From Bog-756 sp963696495 (GTDB taxonomy: Bacteria > Actinomycetota > Acidimicrobiia > Acidimicrobiales > RAAP-2), in NCBI GenBank assembly GCA_963696495.1, contig CAVOKJ010000002.1, positions 186,001 through 250,000 on the forward strand: DNA of 64,000 nt, given 5' to 3'. Within the stretch, counting starts at the first letter, position 1. Each line of letters begins with the position of its first letter. This document shows, in pieces, positions 53,315-61,144 of this stretch. The notes below the pieces were generated by a model. It worked only from the letters and a program-made list of their open reading frames with translations. It was not told the DNA's origin and ran no database searches. Position numbers and translations under genes: made by a program.

Positions 53315-53349
53315 GGTCAGAGCCCTATCGCCACAATGGGGCGCTGACC
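53315..53349 (+). promoter_or_regulatory. Conserved hairpin just upstream of the tRNA-Pro gene
   Basis: GGTCAG at 53315-53320 pairs with CTGACC at 53344-53349, with an inner GCCC/GGGC stem. The upstream broken copy keeps the same pairing with GGTCGG, one base changed to a G-U pair. It may be part of the tRNA leader or a terminator. Confidence 0.45.
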
Positions 53350-53354
53350 AGGAG

Positions 53355-53432
53355 CGGGCTGTGGCGCAGCTTGGTTAGCGCGCTTGACTGGGGGTCAAGA
53401 GGTCCCGGGTTCAAATCCCGGCAGCCCGACCA
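53355..53432 (+). tRNA. tRNA-Pro, anticodon GGG
   Basis: A complete cloverleaf: acceptor CGGGCTG pairs with CAGCCCG, followed by an encoded ACCA end. The anticodon arm is CTTGA/TCAAG around CTGGGGG, giving GGG (proline, reads CCC/CCU). The T arm is CCGGG/CCCGG around TTCAAAT. It is 78 bases long. Confidence 0.95.
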
Positions 53433-53721
53433 ACAGAGAAGAGGCGCGCCTGGATCACGACAGCGGAAATCGCGACGATCAGGCCGTCACCGTGGCGATC
53501 CTCGTCGCCAAACTGATCGGCGACGCTCGTCTACCGGACGGCAGGGAATGGCTCGAATTGTTCCGATGCAAAGTCCGAATCCACCGTGCAATGCGTCGAA
53601 CGGCAAGGCTCGGCGGGTCCCGGGTGGTCGAATTGCCCCTCCGCCACGGGCGCGGTTCCTAAGACCGTACGAGACGCCCAGAGGGTCACACCGTCGCTGA
53701 TCTTCCGGTGGATTGACGAAC
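53433..53721. other. Gap between tRNA-Pro and the convergent secreted-protein gene
   Basis: A 93-codon frame from 53384 runs through the tRNA 3' half and on to 53662, but its beginning is a translation of the tRNA. It has no ribosome binding site and no recognised domain. I do not call a gene here. This flank of a tRNA is where an integrated element would be expected. Confidence 0.4.
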
Positions 53722-54132
53722 TCAAAATTCCGGAATGACGATCGTCGCCGTTGTACTGGGGCCGGCCCCCATGCGATTGATTGCCTCAACTCGAATCACA
53801 TATCGGGTGTCATTGAACAGTCCGCCAGTCCGTCGCGGTGGGTTGAAGGTGCAACTGGTTTGCGCCGCACTGACCCAGCAACCGCCCCTGATGGCCCCGG
53901 TGTAGCTGTCGGCTACTGCGTCAGAGAGAATTGGGGACCTACCGTCCGACACTGGTGCGGACCAGTTGACCGAAATCGGCGCGCTCGGTCCCCCTGCCAA
54001 AACCGAAACATCTGTCGGAGCACTCGGACGGTGATATTTCCACACCGCCCCAGCAGAACCAGGCACTAAGAGAGCTCCGGCTAGGCACGCAATTACAGCA
54101 AGGGGAAAGGCCAACTCGCGATACTTCATCAT
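53722..54132 (-). CDS. Secreted fibronectin type III-like protein
   Basis: The 136-residue protein starts with a signal peptide (MMKYRELAFPLAVIACLAG, cleavage near GSAGA). One FN3-like domain follows, with SAPTDVSVLAGGPSAPISV, VNWSAPVSDG and RYVIRVEAINRMGAGP. Two cysteines (GGCW, TSCTF) may form a disulfide. The start is one of two adjacent ATGs (54132 or 54129) after GGGGGA. Such a short, single-domain FN3 protein is likely an exported binding protein; the ligand is unknown. Confidence 0.7.
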   Translation of the reverse strand: MMKYRELAFPLAVIACLAGALLVPGSAGAVWKYHRPSAPTDVSVLAGGPSAPISVNWSAPVSDGRSPILSDAVADSYTGAIRGGCWVSAAQTSCTFNPPRRTGGLFNDTRYVIRVEAINRMGAGPSTTATIVIPEF

Positions 54133-54350
54133 CGTCCCCCAAGCAGAACTACCCCTCGATTGTGGGCTGACCCGCGCCCTTTCGCCGGTCAATGATCGGC
54201 CACAGAACGCAGCCGCTTGACCACGCAGAATGAGCGGCCTTCAGCTTGCCCCTAGTCCCCTCACTTCGGCCACGGGCACTGATTGCGAAAGGTTGGGTGT
54301 GGGTTCATCCCGGCGCGTGTGAGCATCCTGATCTGACCGCTCGTGTGTCA

Positions 54351-54356
54351 TACGAT
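54351..54356 (+). promoter_or_regulatory. Predicted -10 of a leaderless promoter
   Basis: TACGAT 6 bases before the GTG at 54363. Confidence 0.45.
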
Positions 54357-54362
54357 CGGCAG

Positions 54363-55004
54363 GTGGTCGTCCTTGTCGACAACGTGAAGCTGGCACCTGA
54401 CGGCCGACTTCGGGTGCCTCGTATGGTGACAGCTGCAATCCTGGTGATGGCTGCATTTGGGCTCGGCTACCTCGGGTGGGTTCTCCCCAGCCCGGGCGGA
54501 TCGTTGGCGTTGCCCACCCTGATCGTCTTCGGGATCGGTTTCGTCGTCGGGATCGTCTGCTGGATCGTGACCGGCAGCAGGGCCACGGCGGTGATTGTGG
54601 CGGCCGTCACGCTTGCCGCATCGCTGTGGACATTCGACTTCTCGCTTCCTGCATCCGTGTCCTGGGATCCGAGCGCTACCTCACAGGCCCAATCGGCACT
54701 CGCACGCCTCGCGGCCTCGCCGCGAGGCCAGTACGGGGTCCCCCTCCACCCGTGCACCACGAAGTTGGCCGGGAGTGTTGGGCCGATCAACGCTCCCTAC
54801 CGTGAGTGCGCGGTCTCCACACCTGAAGGCCAATCCGTTCTCTTCACCGTCGCCGGGAAGACTGTTCGCGGACTCGGTTACACCGACAGAGCTGCAACCA
54901 GCTTCCCCGACGAGTGCACGCGGCACCTCGCAGGCGAATGGTGGATGTTCACGAGCACAACCGGCGGCTGCCCGATCGGCTATCAGTTCCAAGGCGCAGC
55001 CTGA
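54363..55004 (+). CDS. Membrane protein of unknown function
   Basis: The 213-residue product has two or three transmembrane helices in the first half (residues about 22-95: VTAAILVMAAFGLGYLGWVL, LALPTLIVFGIGFVVGIVCW and more). An extracytoplasmic domain with four cysteines (HPCTTK, RECAV, DECTRH, GGCPIG) follows and could form two disulfides. No family is recognised. The start GTG 54363 is chosen because of the -10 element; a longer frame back to 54246 has no support. Confidence 0.6.
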   Translation: MVVLVDNVKLAPDGRLRVPRMVTAAILVMAAFGLGYLGWVLPSPGGSLALPTLIVFGIGFVVGIVCWIVTGSRATAVIVAAVTLAASLWTFDFSLPASVSWDPSATSQAQSALARLAASPRGQYGVPLHPCTTKLAGSVGPINAPYRECAVSTPEGQSVLFTVAGKTVRGLGYTDRAATSFPDECTRHLAGEWWMFTSTTGGCPIGYQFQGAA

Positions 55005-55582
55005 CGAGCAGGGTACCGGGTTGGCGCGGTGTCCGATTGGCACACGTATCTGGCCACCACGGTCGAGTTGCAGAGTCCGATTCAGCCAAGGGTGCGCCGA
55101 CTGCCCCCGGGGGTCTACACCCTGGCCCCCTCAGGGGGCACGGGGTCCCGGCAGTCGTCAACCTCAGAGGCCGATGGGGGAGTAGGGGCTGGCCCGGGGA
55201 TTCTGGCCTCGTCGGAGCGTCTCGTCAGCTCGTCTCGATTTTGGACGTTCCGCTCACGGTCGACCCGGTCGAACGGCCGACCCACCACGCGAAGTTCCAG
55301 ATCCCTGGGGGTCCGGAGGGTTCCAGGTTCATCACCGAGGTCCGACCACGACCGTGCGGTTCAGAGCATCAGATAGCTCGACCCGGGAATGTTCCGGCGT
55401 TTCCTGGGTTTGCTCTGGGTGGGCACATCGGATCGGAGCGATGTGGCCGTCTGCTCGGTCGGACGTCGAAGCCGATCGGACGCTCCTGACAGGCGCCGGG
55501 TGCCGTCACCGGCGCCTGAGGAAGATCCCGGCAGCGTCGAACGCCCGATGCAGTCGAACAGCACCGAAGCGAGAAGGTGGCA
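55005..55582. other. Gene-free stretch with three inverted repeats
   Basis: No gene is supported over about 580 bases. GCCCCC/GGGGGC with a 3-base loop (55125-55139) may end the preceding gene. CACATCG at 55424-55430 pairs with CGATGTG at 55439-55445. A perfect 10-bp repeat lies at 55490-55518 ahead of the MFS gene. Confidence 0.5.
55490..55518 (+). promoter_or_regulatory. Perfect 10-bp inverted repeat upstream of the MFS exporter
   Basis: CAGGCGCCGG at 55490-55499 is exactly repeated in reverse complement at 55509-55518 with a 9-base centre, 64 bases before the ATG at 55583. It could be a regulator site or a leader hairpin. Confidence 0.45.
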
Positions 55583-57160
55583 ATGGAAAAGAAGTGGTGG
55601 ACCCTGGTCGTGGTGTGTGCGGCCACCTTCATGCTGCTCCTCGACGTGACGATCGTGATCGTTGCCCTGCCGACCATCCAGTCGGGGCTGCACGCCAGTT
55701 TCAGCGAGGTGCAGTGGGTCGTCGACGCCTACGCCCTCACTCTGGCGTCGGTGCTCCTGACCGCCGGATCCCTGGCCGATCGTTACGGGCGGCGATTGCT
55801 GTTCACCATCGGCCTCATCGTCTTCACCCTCGGCTCACTGCTGTGCGGGTTGGCCCAGTCGCCGATCATGTTGATCCTGTCACGGAGTGCCCAGGGCATC
55901 GGCGGGGCGATCCTCTTCTCCACGTCGCTGGCTCTGCTGGCCCAGAGCTTCCGTGGCCACGAGCGGGGAGTGGCGTTCGGGGTCTGGGGTGCGGTCACCG
56001 GAGTGTCCGTGGGACTCGGACCGGTGCTGGGCGGCCTGATCACCACCGGCATCGGCTGGCGCGCCATCTTCTTGGTCAACCTGCCCATCGGCGTGGCCGC
56101 TCTGGCCGTCACCAGGCTGAAGGTGGACGAGTCCAAGACACCCAATGCGGCGCGGCCCGACTGGGCCGGGTTCGCCACCCTGACCGCCGGACTGGTCAGC
56201 CTGGTGTACGGCCTGATCCGCGCCGGTGAGATCGCCTGGAGTGACCGCGGCGTCGTCATCTGCCTCGTCCTCGCCGCCGTGCTGCTGGCGGCCTTCGTGG
56301 CCGTGGAACGCCGGGCCGAGCACCCTTTGTTCGACCTCACCTTGTTCCGCATCCCCACGTTCAGCGGCGGACTGGCCGCCGCCTTCGCCATGAACGGTTC
56401 GCTCTACGCGATGCTCTTGTACCTGGTCCTCTACCTGCAGGACGATCTCGGCTACTCCGCCCTGGGCACGGGCCTCCGACTCCTCATCATGAGCGGGGTG
56501 ACCCTGGTCACGGCGACGATCGCCGGCCGGCTCAGCACCCACATGCCCGTTCGTTGGCTCATCGGGCCAGGCCTCCTCCTGGTCGGAGTGGGGCTGCTGC
56601 TCATGACCGGGCTCGACGGATTCAGCTCCTGGACCCACCTGATCCCCGGATTCGCAGTGGCCGGTGCCGGCGCCGGCATGGTCAACCCGCCGCTGGCCTC
56701 GACGGCCGTCGGTGTCGTCACTCCTCAGCGCTCGGGGATGGCCTCGGGAGTCAACACCACCTTCCGCCAGATCGGCATCGCCACCGGTATCGCCGTCTAC
56801 GGCACCATCTTCGCGTCCTCCCTGCGGAACAAGATGGGTCAGGCTCTCGGGGCCGACCCGTCCCTCCACCACCTCCTGCCATCGGTCATCACCGACATCC
56901 AGCAGGGCGACGCCGGCCGAGCCATCCAAACCGTCCCCGAACCACTCCGCGGGCCGCTGGTCGCCGCCATCCACTCGAGCTTCGCCGGCACCCTCGACCT
57001 CCTGCTCGTCGTCAGTGGGGCCCTGGCCCTGGCCGGAGCGATCTGCTCGGTCTCCCTCATACGGTCCCGGGACTTCGTCGCCCACGACCCCCAGCCGGCC
57101 CCGGCCCCGGCACCGGCCGAGCCGGTGGGGCTGTCCCGGCGACCGTCAACGGTCACCTGA
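55583..57160 (+). CDS. MFS drug exporter, DHA2 (EmrB/QacA) type
   Basis: This 525-residue transporter has 14 predicted helices. Typical segments are LLDVTIVIVALPTIQ at the first helix, GSLADRYGRR in loop 2-3, and the antiporter motif GAVTGVSVGLGPVLGGLI in helix 5. It should expel toxic compounds in exchange for protons; the substrate is unknown. The start ATG at 55583 has GAAGGTGG upstream; GTG at 55577 would add two residues. It ends in a Pro/Ala-rich tail and is convergent with a hydrolase gene. Confidence 0.9.
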   Translation: MEKKWWTLVVVCAATFMLLLDVTIVIVALPTIQSGLHASFSEVQWVVDAYALTLASVLLTAGSLADRYGRRLLFTIGLIVFTLGSLLCGLAQSPIMLILSRSAQGIGGAILFSTSLALLAQSFRGHERGVAFGVWGAVTGVSVGLGPVLGGLITTGIGWRAIFLVNLPIGVAALAVTRLKVDESKTPNAARPDWAGFATLTAGLVSLVYGLIRAGEIAWSDRGVVICLVLAAVLLAAFVAVERRAEHPLFDLTLFRIPTFSGGLAAAFAMNGSLYAMLLYLVLYLQDDLGYSALGTGLRLLIMSGVTLVTATIAGRLSTHMPVRWLIGPGLLLVGVGLLLMTGLDGFSSWTHLIPGFAVAGAGAGMVNPPLASTAVGVVTPQRSGMASGVNTTFRQIGIATGIAVYGTIFASSLRNKMGQALGADPSLHHLLPSVITDIQQGDAGRAIQTVPEPLRGPLVAAIHSSFAGTLDLLLVVSGALALAGAICSVSLIRSRDFVAHDPQPAPAPAPAEPVGLSRRPSTVT

Positions 57161-57292
57161 ATCGCAGACAGACCTGAATCCGGCCTGCCCGAGGTACGGT
57201 GACCGGCCCGGACATCGGTCGGCAAGGTCCTCCGATCCCAGCGCACACTTTGGCGCCCACGAGGACAGGACAGTCCATCCCTCGACCGGAGA

Positions 57293-58009
57293 TCAACGAC
57301 CCGCCGTGACCTCGGCTATCCGCCAGGCGACGTAGGCCTTGGCCTCCGCGGCGGCCGCGTCATCGGTGGGCACGCATCGACGAAGATACGGGTCGTACTC
57401 GGCTCCGATGATCCCCGCATGATCGGTCGGCAGCTCCTCGAGTACCACCGGCCAACCCAGCGCCTTCAGCCGTGCCGCAGCCGATCGGGACCCCTCGACC
57501 GGCACGATGCCGTCCTCCGAGCCGTGGAGCAGGTGAGTCGGGATCGGGGAGGCGGTCGGCCCCGCGCCCGACTGTCCGAGCCGGCCGAAAGGGGAGTCGC
57601 CGTAGCCGCCGGCGATGCCGATCACGGCTCGCGGACGCCAGCCGTCCACCAGTTCGGGACGGAGCGCGATGGCGGCGGCGGCATTCGCCCCCGCCGACCA
57701 TCCAGCGATCACGACCCCGCTCCCGTCGGCACCGAACCGGGCGCTGTCCTCCACGCAGAAGCGGATCGATGCGCGAAGTTGATCCGGGGCTGCCGGTCTG
57801 TCCGATTGCCAATCCGGCACGACGACGATGGGGCCCAGTCGGGTGATGGCGTCGGCCAGTGGATCGAGCACGGTACGTTCATCGGGTCCGCTTCCGTGCC
57901 AGAGGAGCACGACGGGAGCGGTCTCGTGCTCCCGTGACCGATAGACGTCGAGTACCTTCCCTTCGCCGTAGGCAATCGACCGTTCTGCGTAGGTCCGCCC
58001 CTCGGTCAT
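57293..58009 (-). CDS. Alpha/beta hydrolase
   Basis: The 238-residue enzyme contains LLWHGSG (oxyanion region), GWSAGANAAAA with the nucleophile (GxSxG), a likely acid in LLHGSEDGIVP and the catalytic His in ELPTDHAGIIG. The layout resembles dienelactone hydrolase/BD-FAE-like esterases. The substrate is unknown. The start ATG at 58009 is supported by TAGTCT 7 bases upstream; a longer frame to 58072 has no support. Confidence 0.82.
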   Translation of the reverse strand: MTEGRTYAERSIAYGEGKVLDVYRSREHETAPVVLLWHGSGPDERTVLDPLADAITRLGPIVVVPDWQSDRPAAPDQLRASIRFCVEDSARFGADGSGVVIAGWSAGANAAAAIALRPELVDGWRPRAVIGIAGGYGDSPFGRLGQSGAGPTASPIPTHLLHGSEDGIVPVEGSRSAAARLKALGWPVVLEELPTDHAGIIGAEYDPYLRRCVPTDDAAAAEAKAYVAWRIAEVTAGR

Positions 58010-58016
58010 GAGCCTC

Positions 58017-58022
58017 AGACTA
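58017..58022 (-). promoter_or_regulatory. Predicted -10 of a leaderless promoter
   Basis: TAGTCT (minus strand) 7 bases before the ATG at 58009. Confidence 0.5.
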
Positions 58023-58248
58023 TTGGGGGAAGCCGACCGGGGGATGCCGGCAGAATCACTCGCCGCAGACACGATGCGGTCGGACTCCGGGGACGGATCA
58101 TTCCGGCAGTCGACAACGGGCCAGCGCCCTCGTCGCCATGTGTCTCGGCCGGTGATCGATCCGGATCGGCCAGGATGCCGGACGACGCGGCGTGGCCGAT
58201 CACACCGACCCGGACCCCGGGGCGGCCGGCACGGTCCACCCGGGCCGT

Positions 58249-58494
58249 CTACGCCTGTCGCGGTTCGCTGTACCGCTCGTCATTGCTGGCAGGGAAGATA
58301 CGGGCGACTTCACCGGCTGCCGCCTTGACCGCGTCCTCGCGGCACATGCCCGAGACCTCGACCGTCAGCCGTATCGACCGTTCGTCACCACCGAACCTGA
58401 TGACCCGGTTGGCCGATCGCTGCACCGCATCCAGGAACCGGCGAGATCGCTGATCCAGGGGGCGGGGGATGGTGACATCGACTTCGTACCGCAT
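58249..58494 (-). CDS. Small protein of unknown function
   Basis: The 81-residue product (MRYEVDVTIPRPLDQRSRRF at the start) alternates beta strands and helices: strand EVDVTI, helix RFLDAVQRSA, strand SIRLTVEV, then helix CREDAVKAAAGEVARIF. This pattern suggests a ferredoxin-like alpha/beta fold. No enzyme motif is seen. The ATG at 58494 has TACGGT 6 bases upstream, and an inverted repeat overlaps the region just above it. Confidence 0.65.
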   Translation of the reverse strand: MRYEVDVTIPRPLDQRSRRFLDAVQRSANRVIRFGGDERSIRLTVEVSGMCREDAVKAAAGEVARIFPASNDERYSEPRQA

Positions 58495-58500
58495 ACAGGG

Positions 58501-58506
58501 ACCGTA
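58501..58506 (-). promoter_or_regulatory. Predicted -10 of a leaderless promoter
   Basis: TACGGT (minus strand) 6 bases before the ATG at 58494. Confidence 0.5.
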
Positions 58507-58507
58507 G

Positions 58508-58521
58508 CGAACGTATGTTCG
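58508..58521. promoter_or_regulatory. Operator-like inverted repeat next to a -10 element
   Basis: CGAAC-GTAT-GTTCG, arms perfect with a 4-base centre, begins 2 bases upstream of the -10 hexamer of the small minus-strand gene. A repressor bound here would cover that promoter. Confidence 0.45.
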
Positions 58522-58558
58522 TAAAGCAAGGGGAAAGCGTCCCTCGGCCAGGGAGCCG

Positions 58559-58590
58559 CATTTGTCTGTCACCTGGGTGACAGACAAATG
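58559..58590. promoter_or_regulatory. Perfect 15-bp palindrome between divergent genes
   Basis: CATTTGTCTGTCACC (58559-58573) is exactly repeated in reverse complement at 58576-58590 with only TG between. It lies between the minus-strand 81-residue gene and the plus-strand GH9 cellulase gene. A 2-base centre is too short for a good RNA hairpin, so it looks like a DNA-binding site for a dimeric regulator. Confidence 0.6.
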
Positions 58591-58872
58591 GCGACGGAGA
58601 CCTCATGCTGCAAGAAAGGAGCCTGGACGAGGGCGAGGGGGACCAGCGGGGGAGACCGGGCTCGACGGGGTTGGCGGGAACCATGGCGGTGCTCACACGT
58701 CGGAATGCGACCTGGCGTGTGGGCACCGCCCACTTCGCTCCGGCGGCACGCCGTCCTCGACTCGGTGACGGTGCGTCGTTCCCCGGTGCGTTCTCTGGGC
58801 GGCGCAGGAGCAGATAGACCATCACTGCAGCAACTGGTAGGAAGGACCGGTCCGTCTACGCCGTCACCCGAC

Positions 58873-60894
58873 GTGAGGAGATCCGCTCTGCCCCGTTCGC
58901 ATCGACAACTGAGCCGTGCAGCCCCGGACGGTTCGAGTCAGTGGGGTCGCGTCGGGCTCGGGTGGAAAAGGGCGCGCATCGTGGTGATCGCCGCGGTGAC
59001 CATCCTCCCCCTCCTCGTCCCGGTCCGTTCGGCCTCCGCATCGCCCCGAGCCCGGCAGACTCCACGAGCGGGTACGTCGTTCGTGCGGGTCGATCAGGCG
59101 GGCTACCCCGATGGATCGACGAAGGTGGCCTTCCTGATGTCGACGGCGAGCCAGTCCGGATCCGCCGTCGTGACCGACTCGGGCGGCGTGCGCGTCGACA
59201 CGATCCCCATCGGGCCGTCACTCGGCGCCTGGAACGGGAGGTTCAGCCACGTGTACCGCCTGGACTTCACCGACGTCACGGAGGCCGGCAGGTACACGAT
59301 CTCAGCAGGTGGCAGCACCTCACCGACTTTCCCGATCGCCGCCGCATCCATCGTCTACGCGCCGGACCTCGACAACTCGCTCTACTTCTACGAGAACGAG
59401 CGGGACGGTCCCCAGTACGTCCCGACGGCCCTGCGCTCCGCTCCCGGTCATCTGAACGACGAGCATGCCACCGTGTACGAGACCCCACCGGTCGACACCG
59501 ACGGCAACTTCAGGGGTGACCTCACCTCGCTCAGCAAGACGATCGACGCCGCCGGCGGGTGGTGGGACGCTGGCGACTACCTCAAGTTCGTCGAGACGAC
59601 GAGTTACGTCGTCGCCCTCATGCTCGCCGGGGTGAAGACGTTTCCGGAGCAGATGGGGCCGGGAGCGGCCGACTCCGATTTCACCAATGAGGCGGAATTC
59701 GGTCTCGACTGGCTGATGGAGATGTGGAATCAGCAGACCAAGACCCTGTACTACCAAGTCGGCATCGGCGCCGGCAACACCACCGGGACGATCCTCTCGG
59801 ACCATGACATCTGGCGCTTGCCACAGGACGACGACACCTATGGCGGGACGAATCCGGCCTACCGGTACATCCGCGACCGTCCGGTGTTCGAGGCGGCCCC
59901 GGCCGGCTCCACGATCAGCCCCAATCTGGCCGGTCGGCTGGCCGCCGATTTCGGCCTGTGCTACCAGGTGTTCCGCACGTCGGACCCATCGCTGGCCGAC
60001 TCGTGCCTGGTCGACGGCGAGACCGTCTTCGGCCTCGCCAAGACATCCCATGTGAGCCGGCTGCTGACCACCATCCCCTATGGCTTCTACCCGGAGACGA
60101 ACTGGCAGGACGACATGGAGCTGGGCGCCACCGAGCTCTACGACGCCCTCGCCGAGGGGGGCGGCTCGGTCCCGGGGCTCCCCCAGACCGACGCCCGGTT
60201 CTACCTGGTCCAGGCAGCCCGTTGGGCGAGGGCCTACCTGGCGATCGGGCCGAGGAGGTACGACACCCTCAACCTCTACGACACCGCGGGGCTGGCGCAC
60301 TTCGAACTCGCCGAGGCCATCAGCCGGGCCGGCGATCCTTCCGGACTGGCCGTGACCGGGGCTCAGCTGGTGGCGAACCTGAACACGCTGATCCACATCG
60401 GTGTGAGCCAGGCGGCCGAGACGCCGTTCGACTACGGAGCCGCCTGGAACGGCGCCGACTCCGTCTCGCGCGGCGACGGTCTGTCGGTGATGGCGAGCGA
60501 GTACGACCAACTGACCCGTTCGACGACGTACGCGTCACAGGCGCAGGGGTGGCTCGACGGAGCGCTCGGCGCCAATCCCTGGGGCGTGGCGTTCATCGTG
60601 GGCGACGGCTCCACCTCTCCCGAGTGCCTTTCGCACCAGGTGGCCAACATCTCGGGCAGCCTCGACGGCGAGCCCCCTGTCCTCGACGGTGCGGTGGTGG
60701 AGGGACCGGCGTCCTCTGGTACCAGAGGGTCACTGCCGGGCATGAGGAGCTGCTCTGTCGACTACCGGCAGTTCAACGGCCGCGACGGCACCTTCGTGGA
60801 CAATGTGCAGTCGTACGACACGACCGAGCCGGCCATCGATCTCACCGCCTCGAGCTTCTTGGCGCTCTCCTGGCTGTCCAGCTCGGGCCAGTAG
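58873..60894 (+). CDS. Secreted glycoside hydrolase family 9 endoglucanase
   Basis: An N-terminal export signal (hydrophobic core IVVIAAVTILPLLVPV, cleavage near ASASP) leads to an Ig-like cellulase N-domain (SFVRVDQAGYPDGSTKVAFL). The (alpha/alpha)6 GH9 domain follows with the catalytic Asp in GGWWDAGDYLKF, the substrate-binding GANPWGVAFI and LSHQ, and the acid Glu in DNVQSYDTTEPAIDLTAS. It should cut beta-1,4-glucan outside the cell. The start is uncertain: GTG 58873 gives a 36-residue basic leader, GTG 58981 lies too close to the core. The frame upstream to 58588 crosses a palindrome and is not believed to be translated. Confidence 0.85.
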   Translation: MRRSALPRSHRQLSRAAPDGSSQWGRVGLGWKRARIVVIAAVTILPLLVPVRSASASPRARQTPRAGTSFVRVDQAGYPDGSTKVAFLMSTASQSGSAVVTDSGGVRVDTIPIGPSLGAWNGRFSHVYRLDFTDVTEAGRYTISAGGSTSPTFPIAAASIVYAPDLDNSLYFYENERDGPQYVPTALRSAPGHLNDEHATVYETPPVDTDGNFRGDLTSLSKTIDAAGGWWDAGDYLKFVETTSYVVALMLAGVKTFPEQMGPGAADSDFTNEAEFGLDWLMEMWNQQTKTLYYQVGIGAGNTTGTILSDHDIWRLPQDDDTYGGTNPAYRYIRDRPVFEAAPAGSTISPNLAGRLAADFGLCYQVFRTSDPSLADSCLVDGETVFGLAKTSHVSRLLTTIPYGFYPETNWQDDMELGATELYDALAEGGGSVPGLPQTDARFYLVQAARWARAYLAIGPRRYDTLNLYDTAGLAHFELAEAISRAGDPSGLAVTGAQLVANLNTLIHIGVSQAAETPFDYGAAWNGADSVSRGDGLSVMASEYDQLTRSTTYASQAQGWLDGALGANPWGVAFIVGDGSTSPECLSHQVANISGSLDGEPPVLDGAVVEGPASSGTRGSLPGMRSCSVDYRQFNGRDGTFVDNVQSYDTTEPAIDLTASSFLALSWLSSSGQ

Positions 60895-61144
60895 CAGAGT
60901 GCCCCGGTGCGGCGCACTCCCGGTCGCGCCGCAACCAGGAGGCTCGGCGCATCAGGTGGCACCGTCGGCCCGGGGGGATCGGGGGAGTGTCGCCGATCCT
61001 CCACCCCGGTTGGCCGCCGACGACGGCCTGACGTCGGGTCACCTCCGTGAAGCGGCGGACGGTTGCCCCGCCATGCATCGGAGAGCGGTCGGTGGTGGTT
61101 GTCGTGGGATGCGACGGATCGTTTCCGGCGCCTATCGTAGGATG

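Noticed and set aside
53384..53662. A 93-codon plus-strand frame beginning inside the tRNA
   Set aside because: Its first residues translate tRNA sequence; no start signal or known domain.
58588..58872. N-terminal extension of the GH9 gene from ATG 58588
   Set aside because: The ATG lies inside the perfect palindrome, and the 95 extra residues are Arg/Gly-rich and precede a normal signal peptide.
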